DNA from: Morella rubra
Taxonomy: Eukaryota > Streptophyta > Magnoliopsida > Fagales > Myricaceae
DNA: 64,000 nucleotides
Assembly: GCA_003952965.2 (NCBI GenBank)
Contig: CM025851.1
Coordinates: 18,792,439 to 18,856,438, forward strand
Direction: 5' to 3'
The first letter of the stretch is position 1. Each line of letters begins with the position of its first letter. This document shows, in pieces, positions 25,382 to 38,499 of the stretch. A program made the position numbers and the translations under genes. A model generated the notes under the pieces. It had not been told where the DNA came from and ran no database searches. It saw nothing but the letters and a program-made list of their open reading frames with translations.

Positions 25382-26148
25382 CCTATAACTCATGCTGGTG
25401 ATACTATTATTACTTCTGGTTCTACTGAGATTAGTTTCATAACGTTTTCTTAGTTTTGGATTTAAATAGGAATATGTTATCTATTGGTCAACTTGCTTCT
25501 AATTATCTAGTTACTTTTGAGTTCTCTAATCAAGATTTTGTCATAACGAATCGAGTGACTCAAAAGGTGCTGATGAAGGGAATCAAGTACAACTGTTTGT
25601 GCATCTCCGATTCTGTTGTTCTCTATTAGATTTTGAGTTGTTACTGAAGAATTATGGCACTAGCAGCTTGATCATGGGGATTTAAAAGGTGCTGATGAGG
25701 GAAATCAAACAGGGTAAGTTATACATTGTTTATGCATCTTCATATGACTCATGTTGGTGATAATATTGTTACTTCTGGTTCTCTTGAGATTATTTTGCAT
25801 GATGTTTGCTTAGTTTCAAATTTAAATAGGAATATGTTATCTATTGGCCAACTTACTTTTGATTATCCAATTAATTGTGAGTTCTCTAATCAAGATTTTT
25901 ATCATAAAGGACTGAGTGACTAAAATGTGTTGATGAGGGGAATCAAACGGCGTAAGTTGTACATTGTTTGTGTATATCTGATTGCTTTGTTCTCCACCAG
26001 ATTTTGAGCTCTTACTGAAGAATTATGCCATCAGCGGCATGGTTATCCTTAATCAGCCGTCGTAGCACATCTTTACAAAGCTGGCTTACTAAAGGTTGTC
26101 ACTAATAAAGCAACAACTTCATTGTATGAGAGCTATCACTTAGGAAAG
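25382..26148 (+). pseudogene. Copia protease/pre-integrase region with an internal tandem duplication
   Basis: This is the pol N-terminal region between gag and integrase. Two related segments follow each other, about 25385-25720 and 25728-26035. Both encode a stretch with NRNMLSIGQL followed by EFSNQDF, and both end with a LMRGIK/LMKGIK-type string. The second copy leads into the GAG pre-integrase zinc region and YHLGKM, where the CACTA element interrupts at 26151. Stops and frame changes make it non-functional. Normal Copia elements carry this region once. Confidence 0.7.
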
Positions 26149-27499
26149 ATGCACTACAACAATTATGGGCTCCCTTGACGGCAGACTTTTCAGCCAAGAG
26201 CAGGCAAAATCGTCAGCAAAGTTCTTCCTCCACGAATTTAGGTCATTGAAGAGTAGTGGAGGTTGCCGCATCATGATTGCCCTTCCTTAACAATTGTTAT
26301 TTTCCGTCAACAATGATTTATTTGTGTCAATAGGAAAATGGGTGGGGAGAAAAGGTCCACCCTCGTCGTTGATGAGGCTAGAGATTGGGAAGGGATGGTC
26401 GTTGTTGCTCCGTCATCGACCACCCACAACTCGTCGGCAGTGACCCAATCTTCCTTGACGACATCTCGACGTAGGCAATAATGTTTTCTTAATGCTAACT
26501 GCTGGTCTACTTCGCTTTCTGCTGATGACATAATACCATGGACAGTAGCTTATCCTAACTGAAGGCTTGTTGCCGACAGAGGACTGCAAATCCCATAAGC
26601 TTTAGCAACAATAGGTCCTTGTGGCATGAACTAGGTGGTTTTAGAGTTAATACAGTACACCCGAACCTAGAAGGGGAGTAAATAGGTTCTTTTAGATTCT
26701 TTTTCAATCTTTCACTTTGCTGCACACTTGACAAAAATATCAGCACGTTCAAGAACCTAAAATCTTTATCAAGATTAATATGTATATGCGGAATCAATCA
26801 AATCTTTGAAGCTAATAAACTTTCTATCAAGGCTTCAAGATATTCAAGAAAACTGTCTTTTAAGTTCAGACAATAAGGGATAGTTTAATATCCAATTAAT
26901 AATTAACACATTAACAATGTAAATCAACAACAATCACATCGCATTTGACACACAGATTGGTATCGAAGAGAAACCTCTTGAAGACATACTTTAAGAAGAA
27001 AAACTCTACAGGCCTTATGGCCGGGGAAAGGTATCCACTAGAATGAGAACTCAGAATTACAAAGTAATCCGTTAGCAGTACACAAAACCCATTCTACTAT
27101 AACACACTGAATTCCTTACCCAAATCTTGAATTTGGTTCAGCAAACCTTACTGGGAATGAGACTAGATCTCATCCATTCTTCATCTCTAGTACCTTCACC
27201 GCTGATCTTGAACGCAGTCTTCCCAGTGAACCTCACTTTTATTGCCACCAGATCAGTGCCACCCAAACCTGCTTAGGAACCAAAACTCTAGTAAACCCAA
27301 AACTTCAATTGGGAAATCTTTATGTGTGATCAACAAACCCTGATGGAACTAAAGAAAGGTACAGTCTTTCTGGTATGCTTTAGTCCTTACAGAATAAACT
27401 AAGAAACAACAGAGAGTTCTTGGAGAAGATAACAATGGAGGCTTATACTCTCCCTAAACAAAGAAACGTTATTCTTGGGTATTTTTCTAAGTGTTTGGC

Positions 27500-30400
27500 T
27501 GTCACGCCCCGTGCTAGTACTTACCCCCTAGGCTCTCCTATCGTAATGGAATGCACACAAGTAGGGATTATGACACGAATAGATCTGGTAACCGGCTTTA
27601 AAAACAAGCTTAGCGGAAATGGTGTCTTGAAATGTATAAGTATATTAAGGAAGGAAAAATAATAGTTTTCAGGGATTTAGTAAACAAGTCACACAGAATT
27701 AAATAGGGAAAATAAAATGGATTAATTAAGGAGATATCAAAACTACAGTTAAAAATTTAAAAGTAGGTTGTGGCGTAAGGAGGGACAAATAAAAGGAATT
27801 ACACATACATATTGATTTTTTTATACAGGTAGCACTTTACAAAGAACAAAAACCCTTTACGAAGATACAAAAGTAACAAGATAATAAATACAAAAACGGA
27901 AGTTGTCTACAACTTTCTGTCCCACCACATCCATGAAACCGGCTAACAGTAACAGGACTAAAACAAAAAATGACTACCACTGATGTCTAGTCATCTCTGA
28001 CTCAGTGTCGGAGGTTAGGTCGATAATCTCATTATCCCGTTGCCCTCCACGGCGGCACCGGTGGAGGAGGGACAACGTGTAGAAGAGCCGGATCAACATC
28101 GACTAAACCGAAATCCTCAACTCGAGGAACTGGAGATGCAGGTGGATCCTTGAGGTACCATTGGGGCTCGTACCCACGAATACCTCAAAAGATTCGGTGA
28201 CATAAGTCCATAATTTAACCACTACTATGTAGGGATCAACATCCAAAGTCTGCTCGCTCATAAATGTCAGCATCTGATATGTCCGATGTCCACGGCAGTA
28301 CATACAAGAGATTAAACCATAAAAGGGGTGAGTCCTATTGACTCAGTAAAGGGGGGAAAAAGGAATATTCCACACAAAACAGATAAGCATGATTAATCAA
28401 AATAATCTACAAGTATCAATAACACTAAACAGGAAAAGATGCAATGCAGGAATGATGCATCTGTTTCCCGGTCACGTACTTTCTTCTTTCTTTCTTTCTT
28501 TCTTTCTTTTCTGTCTGTAGAGGTGTCCTTTTATCGCTCTGTTTAACCCCCAGAGTCAGGGTTGTGCGTCCCTCCTCTCCTCTGGGACTGTCCCGTGCCC
28601 CGGCACCAGGACCCTGTCAAGCGTATATTGTTTCACGCCAGGGATACCAACCACTATCCTTTCAGTGGCGGCTTGCACTATCCCACTGTGATCGGTACCG
28701 TCACCCTGTCATCGGACCACCTCTGGGTATGAGTTTCATTTCGGTCATGTGGTCATTTCGGTCAATAGCTTCCCCATACCCATGATATGTTGATGCAACA
28801 GGTATTAAAATGAGCAATAGATTTCATGGACCAATTGTCATATAAAATGCATATAAAATAAAGCAACCTAAATTCACAGTAACTTTTCTTAATCCATAAT
28901 CCATAAAAAGAGTGTTCATTTCATGATATTCATGCATTAGACTCGGTCAACCTAACATGTACCACATGCTGTTAATAGGCAAGTCCAACAACTTATACAA
29001 TTAAGTTATTTTATTCATTGCTAACCCAATAAGGACTTGGCTAGTTTCAAAAGAAAAACCTCCCGGGCACGTTTTATAAAATCTCCCCGGGCATGTTTAT
29101 AAAAATCTCCCCGGGCACGTTTATAAAAATTTCCCGGGCACGTTTTACAATCTTCCCGGGCATAGGTTATAAAAGTCTTCCCGGGTTTTAGCAAGGTCTT
29201 CCCGGGCATAGTTTATAAAAGTCTTCTCGGGTACGTTTTAGTCTTCCATAATAAAAGTCTTCCCAGGTACGTTTTAGCAAGGTCTTCCCGGGTATAGTTT
29301 ATAAAAGTCTTCCCGGGTACGTTTTAGCAAGGTCTTTCCGGGCATAGTTTATAAAAGTCTAACATTTTATCAAAATCTCCCAGGCATATTTTGTAAAAGT
29401 CTACCCGGGCACATTTTATAAAAGTCTTTTCTGAGCATGTGACCAATATAAAACAAAAAAATATGTAACCAATCCATTTCAGGTATACAATAACAAGGCC
29501 TTCAACAATAATTTCCCCGGGCATAAAAATACAAAAGTCTTTCCTGATTATTGAAAACAAGGCTTTCCCGGTCATGTATAAAATGAGTTTTTCTTTCCCA
29601 AACTTCACGACTCAAAGATCTAGCCCTAGGTGGTCCACCCAACGTCTCTTAGTCCTTTCTCCTTTGCATTTTATCACAGTGATATGAATCCTTTTCTCAT
29701 CTCATGGCAAAAATCACATTTTATGCACTACCCCAATTCCCCATACTGTAACTTGGCTCACCCTTACCTCAGTCGAGTGTATATTGCCTTTCCTTGAATA
29801 AAACACCTCGGTCTCGATTCCACTTGGTTCTCCTTCCTCTGGTCAGGGGGTCTCTCTCTCACGTCGCTTTCCCTTCCTTCGGTCAAGTAGTCTTTCTCAC
29901 GTCGCTCTCCCTTCCTTTCTCTCTTTGGTTTGGTGAAAATTTTATATGTCTCGAAAGCACTCCACTTCACGTCTCTCTTATTCTTCTCGTTGATACTATA
30001 AATAAAAGGCAGCAATTTCACGGTGTACTCCCCTTACCAGCCTATAGGTCTAGACCCAATCATTAGAGAGAGAGAGGGTAACAAGGTCTGCTGCCACCAG
30101 AATCTTCACCTCGTACGTCTATTATCACGCAAAATGCCAAGCACGCAATACGCCAAAAAGAGAGAGCCAATCACCATCTTCACCTAGCGGTCAATAAGGA
30201 GGAGGGAAGTAAAACGTGAAATGGGATAAGAGTGCATTAAATTCTGTGCACACGGTAGGACACGTAAAAGGTAGCATGCAAAAGGAAGCTAACTCAACGT
30301 AAAATTGGGCATACGAAAGCTCAAACAGCCCGGGGTCCAGGGCTGAAACAGCCCGAGGTCCTGGGCTTAAACCGTTCGGGGTCCAGGGCTTACATAGTCC

Positions 30401-30707
30401 GGGTTCGAGAACTCAACTAATTGGGGTCAAGAGCTCACACTGCTCGGGGTCGGGAAATCAAATTGCTCGGGGTCGAAAGCTCAACTAATCACCCCGGGCG
30501 TGCAATTCTCAGACCTGACTTACCAGGGTTTTACGGGCTTGCCCTGACCATCCCAATTACCTCCTTGAATGTAAACACAAAATAAAAGTGTAAATGGAGG
30601 AAAAATTAAAGATGTAAGAAGAATAATTGAAGTAAAAAATTCCACAACGTACTATTTATATTATCTCACATATATACCAAATAGGTGCAAAAGAGCTAGG
30701 TGTTACG
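27500..30707 (+). mobile_element. Long solo LTR 2, 3.21 kb, same family as solo LTR 1
   Basis: The element starts TGTCACGCCCCGTG and ends GGTGTTACG; the final base would be A in an intact TG...CA pair. Flanking pentamers are identical: TTGGC at 27495-27499 and 30708-30712. Its length and several internal blocks match solo LTR 1. It carries a CTTT microsatellite near 28480-28510 and a CCCGGG minisatellite at 29058-29590. A second short repeat (GGGGTCCAGGGCT-type) lies at about 30330-30480. No protein domain is present; frames such as 28564-28785 and 29794-30066 are unsupported. Confidence 0.83.
29058..29590. repeat. Minisatellite with CCCGGG core inside solo LTR 2
   Basis: About 18-20 degenerate units of roughly 25-30 bases repeat the pattern TCTTCCCGGGCATAGTTTAT. 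They are densest at 29058-29425 and decay to the right. The core CCCGGG is self-complementary. Frames reading through it give repetitive peptides that should not be called genes. Confidence 0.85.
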
Positions 30708-30868
30708 TTGGCCGAATAGGAGAGAAGGTTTTTTATACCTTAGGCCACTAAGTTGAGAATCACGAAATCAATTAAGTTTGAGGTGCTTCTAAAATAGTTA
30801 AGAGGCGTTCAGGTTTAGCTTCCACAGTTCTGATAAACCTCAGGCAAACTCCTGATAAACTGTGTCAA

Positions 30869-32726
30869 CATAAAACATACTGCGCTCCAGCTTCATATTA
30901 TCATACTAGTAGACAGACTCCTGCCATACTATACATTCTCTAGATACACTTATATGCTGGCTGAGACGCTTGAACTATGCAGTGCTTGAACTGTTGAATC
31001 TTCATGAATATGACACAAATACAAACATGAAGTTTATGCCAACTAAATACATTTACATGGCGGATTAGATTGGCCCACGATAGTGGTGGTAGCAGAAGGA
31101 TTATAGTGACGCAAACGCCATCCATTTTTGTTGCAACTGTGATCCATTTTTTGTTGATTGAGTGAATTAGAAGATTCATAATTAGAGGATTTTTTTGAGA
31201 AATAAATCTTGTTTAATTGAAAAAAAAATGGTTGCATGTAGAAAGTATATACACTTGTAGTTCTTACCAAGTTCCTAGGTTTAAAAGAATAATCTTGAGC
31301 ACCTGATGTGCACTATAGGTCTAAAAGAACACCTAATTTACTTGGAAGTATATATCACCAAATGATGCCTAGAGAAGCTTAGAAAAATAAAAAAAAGAGA
31401 TGATGCCTGAAGGTTTTGGAGTTGCAATTTACTTGGAGGATGCTTGAGCTACAATTGACTTGGAGAATAGTTGTTGATTCAACTGCTAAGTTGAAGGTAA
31501 CTCGGATAGTTCAATAATTTCAACGTCCTACTATAACACCCATCCCGTTTATATTTCATAAACCTATCTTATTTCGCTTAATGAGATGATTTTATGGAAA
31601 TTTCAGTAACTAGCATCGGTATTTATTTTTTGAAATTAAATTGGATGCTTTTATGTTATTTTTACGTGACAATAATTTTAAGAAATATTATCATTAGCCA
31701 TTTTTAACATTTTCATCTTTGTTAATTAAATTTCTAATAAGTGAAAGTATATTGATAAAATTCCTTTTAATGATTAATTTTCTGTTGATTATTTTTATTT
31801 GAGCAAATTGTATATGATTTGATATCCTAAGTTCGTAATGTACTAAATAATTTTAAGCATTGTGAATATTTTCTTTTTATTTAGAGAATAAACTAATCTA
31901 GGGTCAACCAAACTTTAAGCTCTCCCTTTGGTCCACTATTGGGCTGGATTGGGGGCCCATTAAAGAGAGATAAATCTGGACATTATTGGGTTAGGAATAA
32001 TAGGTTTGGACCTTACACTTAAGCTTAAAAAACAAGCCCAAAATCATAGCCATTACGGGTATATGGCCGACCAAGTTAAATTTTGAAATCTAATGTTTGT
32101 GAGATTAACTAGGGATAATTATGGCATTAAAAAGCCTCTTGACAATTGGCAAAAACTGCCATTGCCACTCCCCTTGTCCAACCGGTGAGATAATTTGTCA
32201 TAGTAAGTTTGGCCATCATCATTTAACCCTACCTCATAGCTTTAACTCTTACATTTAACCAATAATTAACTAATGGTTTAAATAGGTGAGGGAGAGGGTG
32301 GTTTCATTTTATTCTACCAAAGAGAGAAACTATGAGAGAGGTGAGCTTAGAGAGAAGGGTGCCGAGTGAGTGAAAGAGAGAAAGAGAGAAGAAAAGAAGT
32401 GCAGAGAAGAGAAGAGGGGGAAAGAGAACAAAAGAAGGACATAAAGTAAAGGTAGAGAGGTTTTAACAATGTGTCAAACCTTCTCTATTCTCCTCCATTT
32501 CTCTACCTTCTTCACTTATATCTTTGTCCAACTTGATTCTTTTTTATATAGGAACAACTTAGAGCCAAAAAAAAAAAAAAACCCCGACATAGCATGGTAA
32601 GGGTAGTTTTTGGTAGATTTTGTTGGGAAATGCATAAATGGCTATGTGGCTGAGTAAATAACATGAAAAATATTTCTAAATGCTATTTTCAAATCAGTGC
32701 ATGAGTTTTTTGGGAGTTGTGTGAAG
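30869..32726. other. CACTA-internal spacer with part of an antisense LTR
   Basis: No gene is supported. The right part from 31532 (TATAACACCC) looks like the antisense start of the same LTR family as solo LTRs 1 and 2. A purine-rich block with GAGAGAG and GAAGA runs lies at about 32310-32460. Short frames at 30940-31270 show no motif. Confidence 0.4.
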
Positions 32727-35364
32727 TTATGTGTTAGCCTAAGGTTGCTATTTGAGCTATTTAACTCGATTTTGATAATAACAAATGATAAAATAGTTTT
32801 GGAATATTTTTTAGATGTGTGGTTGTCAATCTACTATTCAATCGAAAGTACTCAATTGTATTTATATTTCTCTTTAATTCATTATGCTCTATATTCGATT
32901 TAAACACCATAGTTTGCACCTAAACTATGATATTTTTCATTGTAGGAGTTTTGGTGTTGAAACGGAACAGATTGCATGTCAAAAAGTATTGAAAAACTCT
33001 ATCTGCCAAGATGGTGTCTACAACACAGAATGCCATTTTGATGGTGTCGACATGAGAAGCAAATGTTGACTTTTGTTCACAATCGATATTTTGATGATTT
33101 CAATAAATGCATCAAGTTTACAAAATGGACATCTTAAAAGACAAAGATATTTTTATCAAAGATCTAAAGACAAGAAGATTGAAGATCAAGAAGATACAAG
33201 GAGCTCAAAAGTGAAGATTCAAACCATAGGGTATAACCTTATAACTCCTAGTTTCACTTTTGACAAGGATTTGAATCACACACTGCATATCTTTCAAACC
33301 ATGCATAATCTTCTTATCACAAGTTTGACAACCAAAATGCACCTTTAAATGTTTTCAAATCATCCTTATATAAACTCTCAAGCCTTAGGTTATACTTTTG
33401 GGAAGTTGATTTTTGAAATTGGGATTTCAAAATTTTCAAAAATAGACTTTTTAGTTGTAATGGTCTATGAAAATGATCTATAGCAGTTGACCTCTACATG
33501 AAGCGGTCGACCGGCTGTACCAGATGATGAAAATGATTTATAGCAGTCGATCAGGCGCGTTGGACAAAAATTTGACAGCATTCAAATTTCATGACCGTTG
33601 AGCAATGACTAATTAAAGCGGTCGACCAGTACAACGGTAAAATTGTCAAATCAACCCTAAACGACTAGAAACGGCTAGTTTTTATATGTGGCCTATATAA
33701 AGACCTTTCTAATGTCTTAAAACGAGAGAGATTGACCACATATCATTTCTAAAGCTTGAGAAAGATCTTAAACCTTCTTATTTCATATTTCTCATACCAT
33801 TCACACAAATTATATCTTCACATCCTTGTCATTGTGTGAATCGAAAGAGATATAACTTTCTATTTTCTTATCCACTCTTTAAGAGAGTTTATTCTTGTAT
33901 CTTCCTATTCAAGATAAGTGATTCTTTTAGTGAGATTGTTCACTAAAGAAGAAGCTTAGAGAGAGTATATCTCAAGCTTGTTAGGTTGTGAGTAGGGGTG
34001 TCCAAAGAACCGGCCGAACCGAACCGAAACCGAACTGGTTTTGGCCAAACCGGTGAGAATAACTTACCGGAATGGCCGGTCCAGTGAAACCGGTACACTC
34101 TGGTCCAGTCTGGGTTTCATACATAGAAAAACCGGTACCGGACCAGAGTATACTGCTCCAAACCAGTCCGAACCAGGTTTTTTTTTTCTTTAAAAAAAAA
34201 AAACTAAAATCCATAAGCGCATTTGCGATTCACTCGCACCCCCCCTCCTCTCTCATATTTTTTTTTAAAAAAACCTAACCCCCTCAGTTCGCGGCACGCA
34301 GCACCCCTGACCCCCCCTCAGTTTGACTTCGCGTAGCAACCCTCCGCCCTCCCCCCTCAGTTCGCACTTCACACAGCACCCCCCTCTTACGCAACAACCC
34401 CCCCTCCCTCACGCACAGCTCCCTCACGCACAGCCCCTCTCAGCCTCCTCCCTCTCTTTGCTGGACTTTAGTTAGTGGTTGCTGCCATGTCTCTCTCTCT
34501 CTCATCTCTCAGGTAATTTCTTAATTATTTTGATCTCTCTCTAGGCGTGCGAATTGGTGTTGTTCTTAGTTAATTGATCTATTTTAGTTAATTTACTAGG
34601 ACTTTGCAGGTTACAAGACTGGGATTCACTGATTTGTGAATTTCTACCGTGTGTGGTCAGTGCACTGCATTGAGGTAAGAATTTATGAACTAATTTAGTT
34701 AATTAGTTATTGTAGTTCATTAGTTAATTTAGAATTTTAGAGTATAGGTTAGGTTGTGAAACTGTGGAGGATAGGCTTGATTGGAGGATTTGGTTTTGTT
34801 TGAAGTTATGAATCTGTTTCAAATGGTGTCTGAAATTTTCTTGATTGATTGTGAAATTGTTTAACAATTTGAATGCAATCTAAATGTAGCAATTTGAATA
34901 ACTAAATGCAATAAACTTGGAGAAATGAAATGTTTAGCATTTTCTTGTGAAATTGTAATTTGTGTTTGAAATTGTGTTTTCTTTTTTCAAATATTTTTTT
35001 TAGTTTGAAAATGACTATTAGTAATTACTACTTAGAGTATGAGTATGTTTAATTTAATTTTCTTTCATTGCATTTCTTTTAATGTTTTGTCTAGGGTATT
35101 TGCAATTATGAATAATTAGTTTAGATAACTTGAGAAGCATAGCTTTTAGATTATTACAAAACATTCTTAAGTGATTTGATAGTTTATTCATTCTTAAGAA
35201 GCATGTTTATTCATTCTTGTTTCATGCTGTTGTGCAATTAGGGGCTGTTCCTATTGATTTGGCGTAAATATATGTGTGATTTGGCATAATTGTGATTTTA
35301 TTTGTGAGTTGTGAATAATATTGAGTCATTGACTATCATGTGATTGTTTGTTCACCTTTGCTAG

Positions 35365-38300
35365 ATGGATAGTCAGTCTGAACCAACCATAGAGAGTTAG
35401 GGAGCACCGTCTATGTCTCCTGTAATTGATTTAGAATCTGGCCAAGATGTCCCTAGTCCTACTCCTACCCCTACCAACCAAAATCGCCCGCCTCCCAAAC
35501 GTAAAGCATCCATGGTATGGGAACACATGACAAAGAAGATAGATTGTGATCCCTCATACCCCATGTGCTTTTGTAACTATTGTCGGAAGGAGTATCCTTG
35601 TGACAGTAACAAGATTGGTACCTCAACCCTTAGAAATCATGTATTGAAGTGTGAGAAAAATCCTATGAATAGGATAAAAGGTCCAATGGATAAATATCAA
35701 ACACACTTGACTGGTAGTCGTGCAGCGGCTGAAGGAGAGAGTGACAATATTGGGTCTAGTTTAATAGCCCATAGGTATAATTCAGTGGTATCAAGGCAAA
35801 AACTTTCAAAGATGTGTATTATTGATGAGATGCCATTCAAGGTAGTGGACGGTCAAGGTTTTCAGGCCTTTATTAAGTCACTTGTACCTAGTTTTCAAAT
35901 GCCTTCTCGCCAAACTGTGCAAAGAGATATTCTAAGATTTATCAAGATGAGAAGGAGAAAGTGAAGGGACTTTTTAGTTTATGTGCATGCAAAGTTAGTT
36001 TGACTACCGACATATAGGACCTCAGTGCAGAACTTAAATTACATAACTCCCACAGTGCACTTTGTTAATAATGATTGAAAGTTACGCAAAAAGATTATAA
36101 ACTTTTGTCAAGTTCCTAATCACAAGGGAGAAATAATTGGGAAATATGTGGAGGCTTGCTTACTTGATTGGGGTATTGAGAGAATTTTTTCCATTACAGT
36201 TGACAATGCTTCTTCTAAAAATGGTGCTATTTGTTTTCTAAAAAGATTTTTGAAGGGAAATTTATTACAGGGCAATTATCTTCATATGAGATGTTGTGCG
36301 CATATTCTTAACGTTGTTGTTTGTGAGGGGTTAAAGAATTGTGATGAGTTTATTGTGAAGGTAAGGAATGCAGTGAGGTATGTGAGGTCCTCTCCATCAA
36401 GGTTGGAGAAGTTTAAGCTTTGTGCTGAGAAGATGAAAATTGATTCAAAGAAATTGGTATCTCTTGATGTGCAAACAAGATGGAATTCAACATATCTCAT
36501 GTTGGAGACTGCAGAAAGGTTTCAAGCAGCCTTTCTAAAATTAGAGATCGATGATTCTGGGTTTATTCGTGCATGTAGTGCGGGAGATGGACTTGGACCT
36601 CCCACGAGGGAGGATTGGTAGAAGATAAGGATTTTTGTATGTCAAATCAAATATCTTCTTTGATGTGAACCTCGCCAAGAATAACGAGACTCAACAACGA
36701 AAGGGAAACCCAAGATCGTTCTTGGACTAATTCGAATGGAAGACCTCGACCCGTTGTTTATGAAAACAAGAACCTTGGTATAAGGAAGACGCCACAAACG
36801 GTGATGGAAATTCCGTTAAGTCAAGTTGAACGCCACAGGAAATCCGATAAGTTCGAGTAGTTCTTCAAAGAACGAAAGAGAATAAATCCTCACAATTTTG
36901 ATTAATCAATGTCTACCGAATTACAAAGCAAAGCTCCTATTTAAAGGCTAAACGTTACAAGGAAAATAACCCTAACATGGAAACCTAATTAAACCCGAAA
37001 TTAGATAAGGAAATAAAGCCTAACACGCCTAAAACAAAACACACTAAAAAGGCAATAAAAGTTGGCGCCTACAAGAGCCAAGAAAGGAAACAAAATGGCG
37101 CCTAAAATAAAGAGCTCAATAAAGAAAAAGGTGCTGGACGTCCAAAAGAAGTGCAAGCCATAAAAGGAAGGATTTGGGCGCCTAGAATAGAGATCCTTCT
37201 AGAAGAGCCCCAAAAATATTTCTTTCCAACTTGAAGCTGATTTGGGCGCTAGAATAGAGATCCTTCTAGAACTTGAATCAAGGTGACCATTCTTTGTGGC
37301 CCACATGGATCATGTTCAATGGGCTTCCACGAATTTGCTTGAGCCCATAACTCTTGAACAAGTCCGTTCAGTACATCCTTGAACTTCTTTGCCCGTGCTC
37401 TCGTAACTGGCCCAATTGGTACTTGAACGAGATCCTTTGAAACGGTGCCTTGATCTCCATCATTCTTCCCTAAGTTTTGTCAAATTCAGTCACATTTGAT
37501 TAGAATGTCTAAGAATGACAATGCAGTAGTGCGCAACATGGCAATAGAGATGAAAACCAAGTATGATAAGTATTGGGGCAATGTGGAGAAGTTGAACATG
37601 ATGATATTCATTGCAAGTGTGCTTGATCCTAGAGGCAAATTGGGTGTGATAGAGTATTGGTTGAAGAAAATATATACACTGGAGTTGGCAAGTACTTTGA
37701 TATCATCTATAAAGTGTTTGTTAGAGGACTTGTTTGATGAGTATGACATAGTCTATGGAGATTCCAACATGACACGTCCACAGTATATTATTTGTAGATT
37801 CTAATGTATTTCTTTTAATTATTTGAATCTTATTTGATTTGTATATGATTTGTAGATTCCAACTTATTTCTTTTAATTATTTGTACATAGGGTTTTGAGC
37901 CTCCATCTGCTAGTTGTGATTATTCTATGGATGATGCCTCTGGCTCTAGTGACGTAGTAGACGTCCCTTATTTTGACATGTATGAGCAAGATCATGAAGT
38001 TGACCATGTGAAGTCCGAAATTGATGCATATCTAACAGATAGGTGTGAGTCACGTAATACCCCATCCTTTGATATTTTGGCTTGGTAGGGGAATAATAAA
38101 TCCAAATATCCAATACTTGCGAGGGTGGCAAGGGATGTGCTGGCTATGCCTGTTTCTACAGTTGCTAGTGAATCAGCATTTAGCACAGGGGGTCGTGTGC
38201 TTGATCCTTTCCGCAGTTTTTTGTCTCCGGTCACAGTTGAGGCTATTGTGTGCTCTCAAAATTGGTTGAGGGATCCAATTAAATTAGATCTTCGGGAGTC

Positions 38301-38499
38301 AATGGACGAAGTTGAGGCCTATAAGGCATTAGAATCAGGTAATCTTATTTTAAAATGTCTCTATGTTGGTTAGTTTTTTAATTTTGTAAGTTCTAGTTAT
38401 TTAATATTTATGAAGACTTAAACATGTTGTTTATGTCCTAAATTATTAGGAATAACTTTTAACTCACGAGTGGCTCGGATTGAGATCAATGAGGACTAA
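35365..38499 (+). pseudogene. hAT transposase, BED zinc finger to dimerisation domain, inactivated
   Basis: In an intact element this enzyme cuts and joins the transposon ends. An ATG at 35365 is followed by an in-frame TAG after 11 codons; a second ATG at 35413 opens 183 codons. A BED-type zinc finger follows (CFCNYC with a later H-x4-C, about 35565-35655). A frameshift lies near 35940, and stops fall in 35990-36090. The RNase H-like core continues at 36148-36621 with RCCAHILNVVV and DVQTRWNSTYLML. After the 836-bp insert it resumes at 37496-37795 with VLDPRGKLG. The C-terminal hAT dimerisation domain (about 38060-38270) includes PVSTVASESAFSTGGRVLD. One Trp codon before it has become TAG (38086-38088). 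A last short exon may end at 38499. The gene resembles BED-hAT elements of the RICESLEEPER type. Confidence 0.88.
36639..37474 (-). mobile_element. 836-bp antisense Gypsy-like fragment within the hAT transposase gene
   Basis: The stretch breaks the transposase between the codons ending near 36637 and those resuming near 37481. TTTTGT occurs on both sides (36633-36638 and 37475-37480), a possible 6-base duplication. On the minus strand, 37470-37250 reads a peptide with PVTRARAKKFKDVLNGLVQE, a pattern I associate with plant Gypsy polyproteins. The ends do not show clear TG...CA. A GGCGCC-type string recurs at 37050-37255. The mechanism of insertion is not clear. Confidence 0.6.

Larger units (their letters stand above)
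26640..30868 (-). mobile_element. Antisense Copia-like LTR fragment, split by solo LTR 2
   Basis: On the minus strand the sequence resembles the start of an LTR (TGTTGACACAGTTTATCAGG from about 30868) with a TATA-like GGTATAAAAAACC near 30740. The left part (26640-27499) runs into a CTCCCCTTCTAGGTT block similar to the end of Copia LTRs. The piece is cut by solo LTR 2 at 27500-30707. I could not find a matching target duplication, so both outer limits are approximate. The 80-codon frame at 27420 is a by-product. Confidence 0.4.

Noticed and set aside
29058..29590. CRISPR-like look of regularly spaced repeats
   Set aside because: Units are degenerate and directly adjacent, without unique spacers, in plant nuclear DNA. 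It is a minisatellite.
28564..30066. Frames over the CCCGGG minisatellite and LTR 2
   Set aside because: Repetitive peptide from repeat DNA, inside a solo LTR with a perfect duplication.
35413..36621. Host gene of the RICESLEEPER type (domesticated hAT)
   Set aside because: It sits inside perfect hAT ends with an 8-bp duplication and carries stops, frameshifts and an insertion, so it is a transposon pseudogene.
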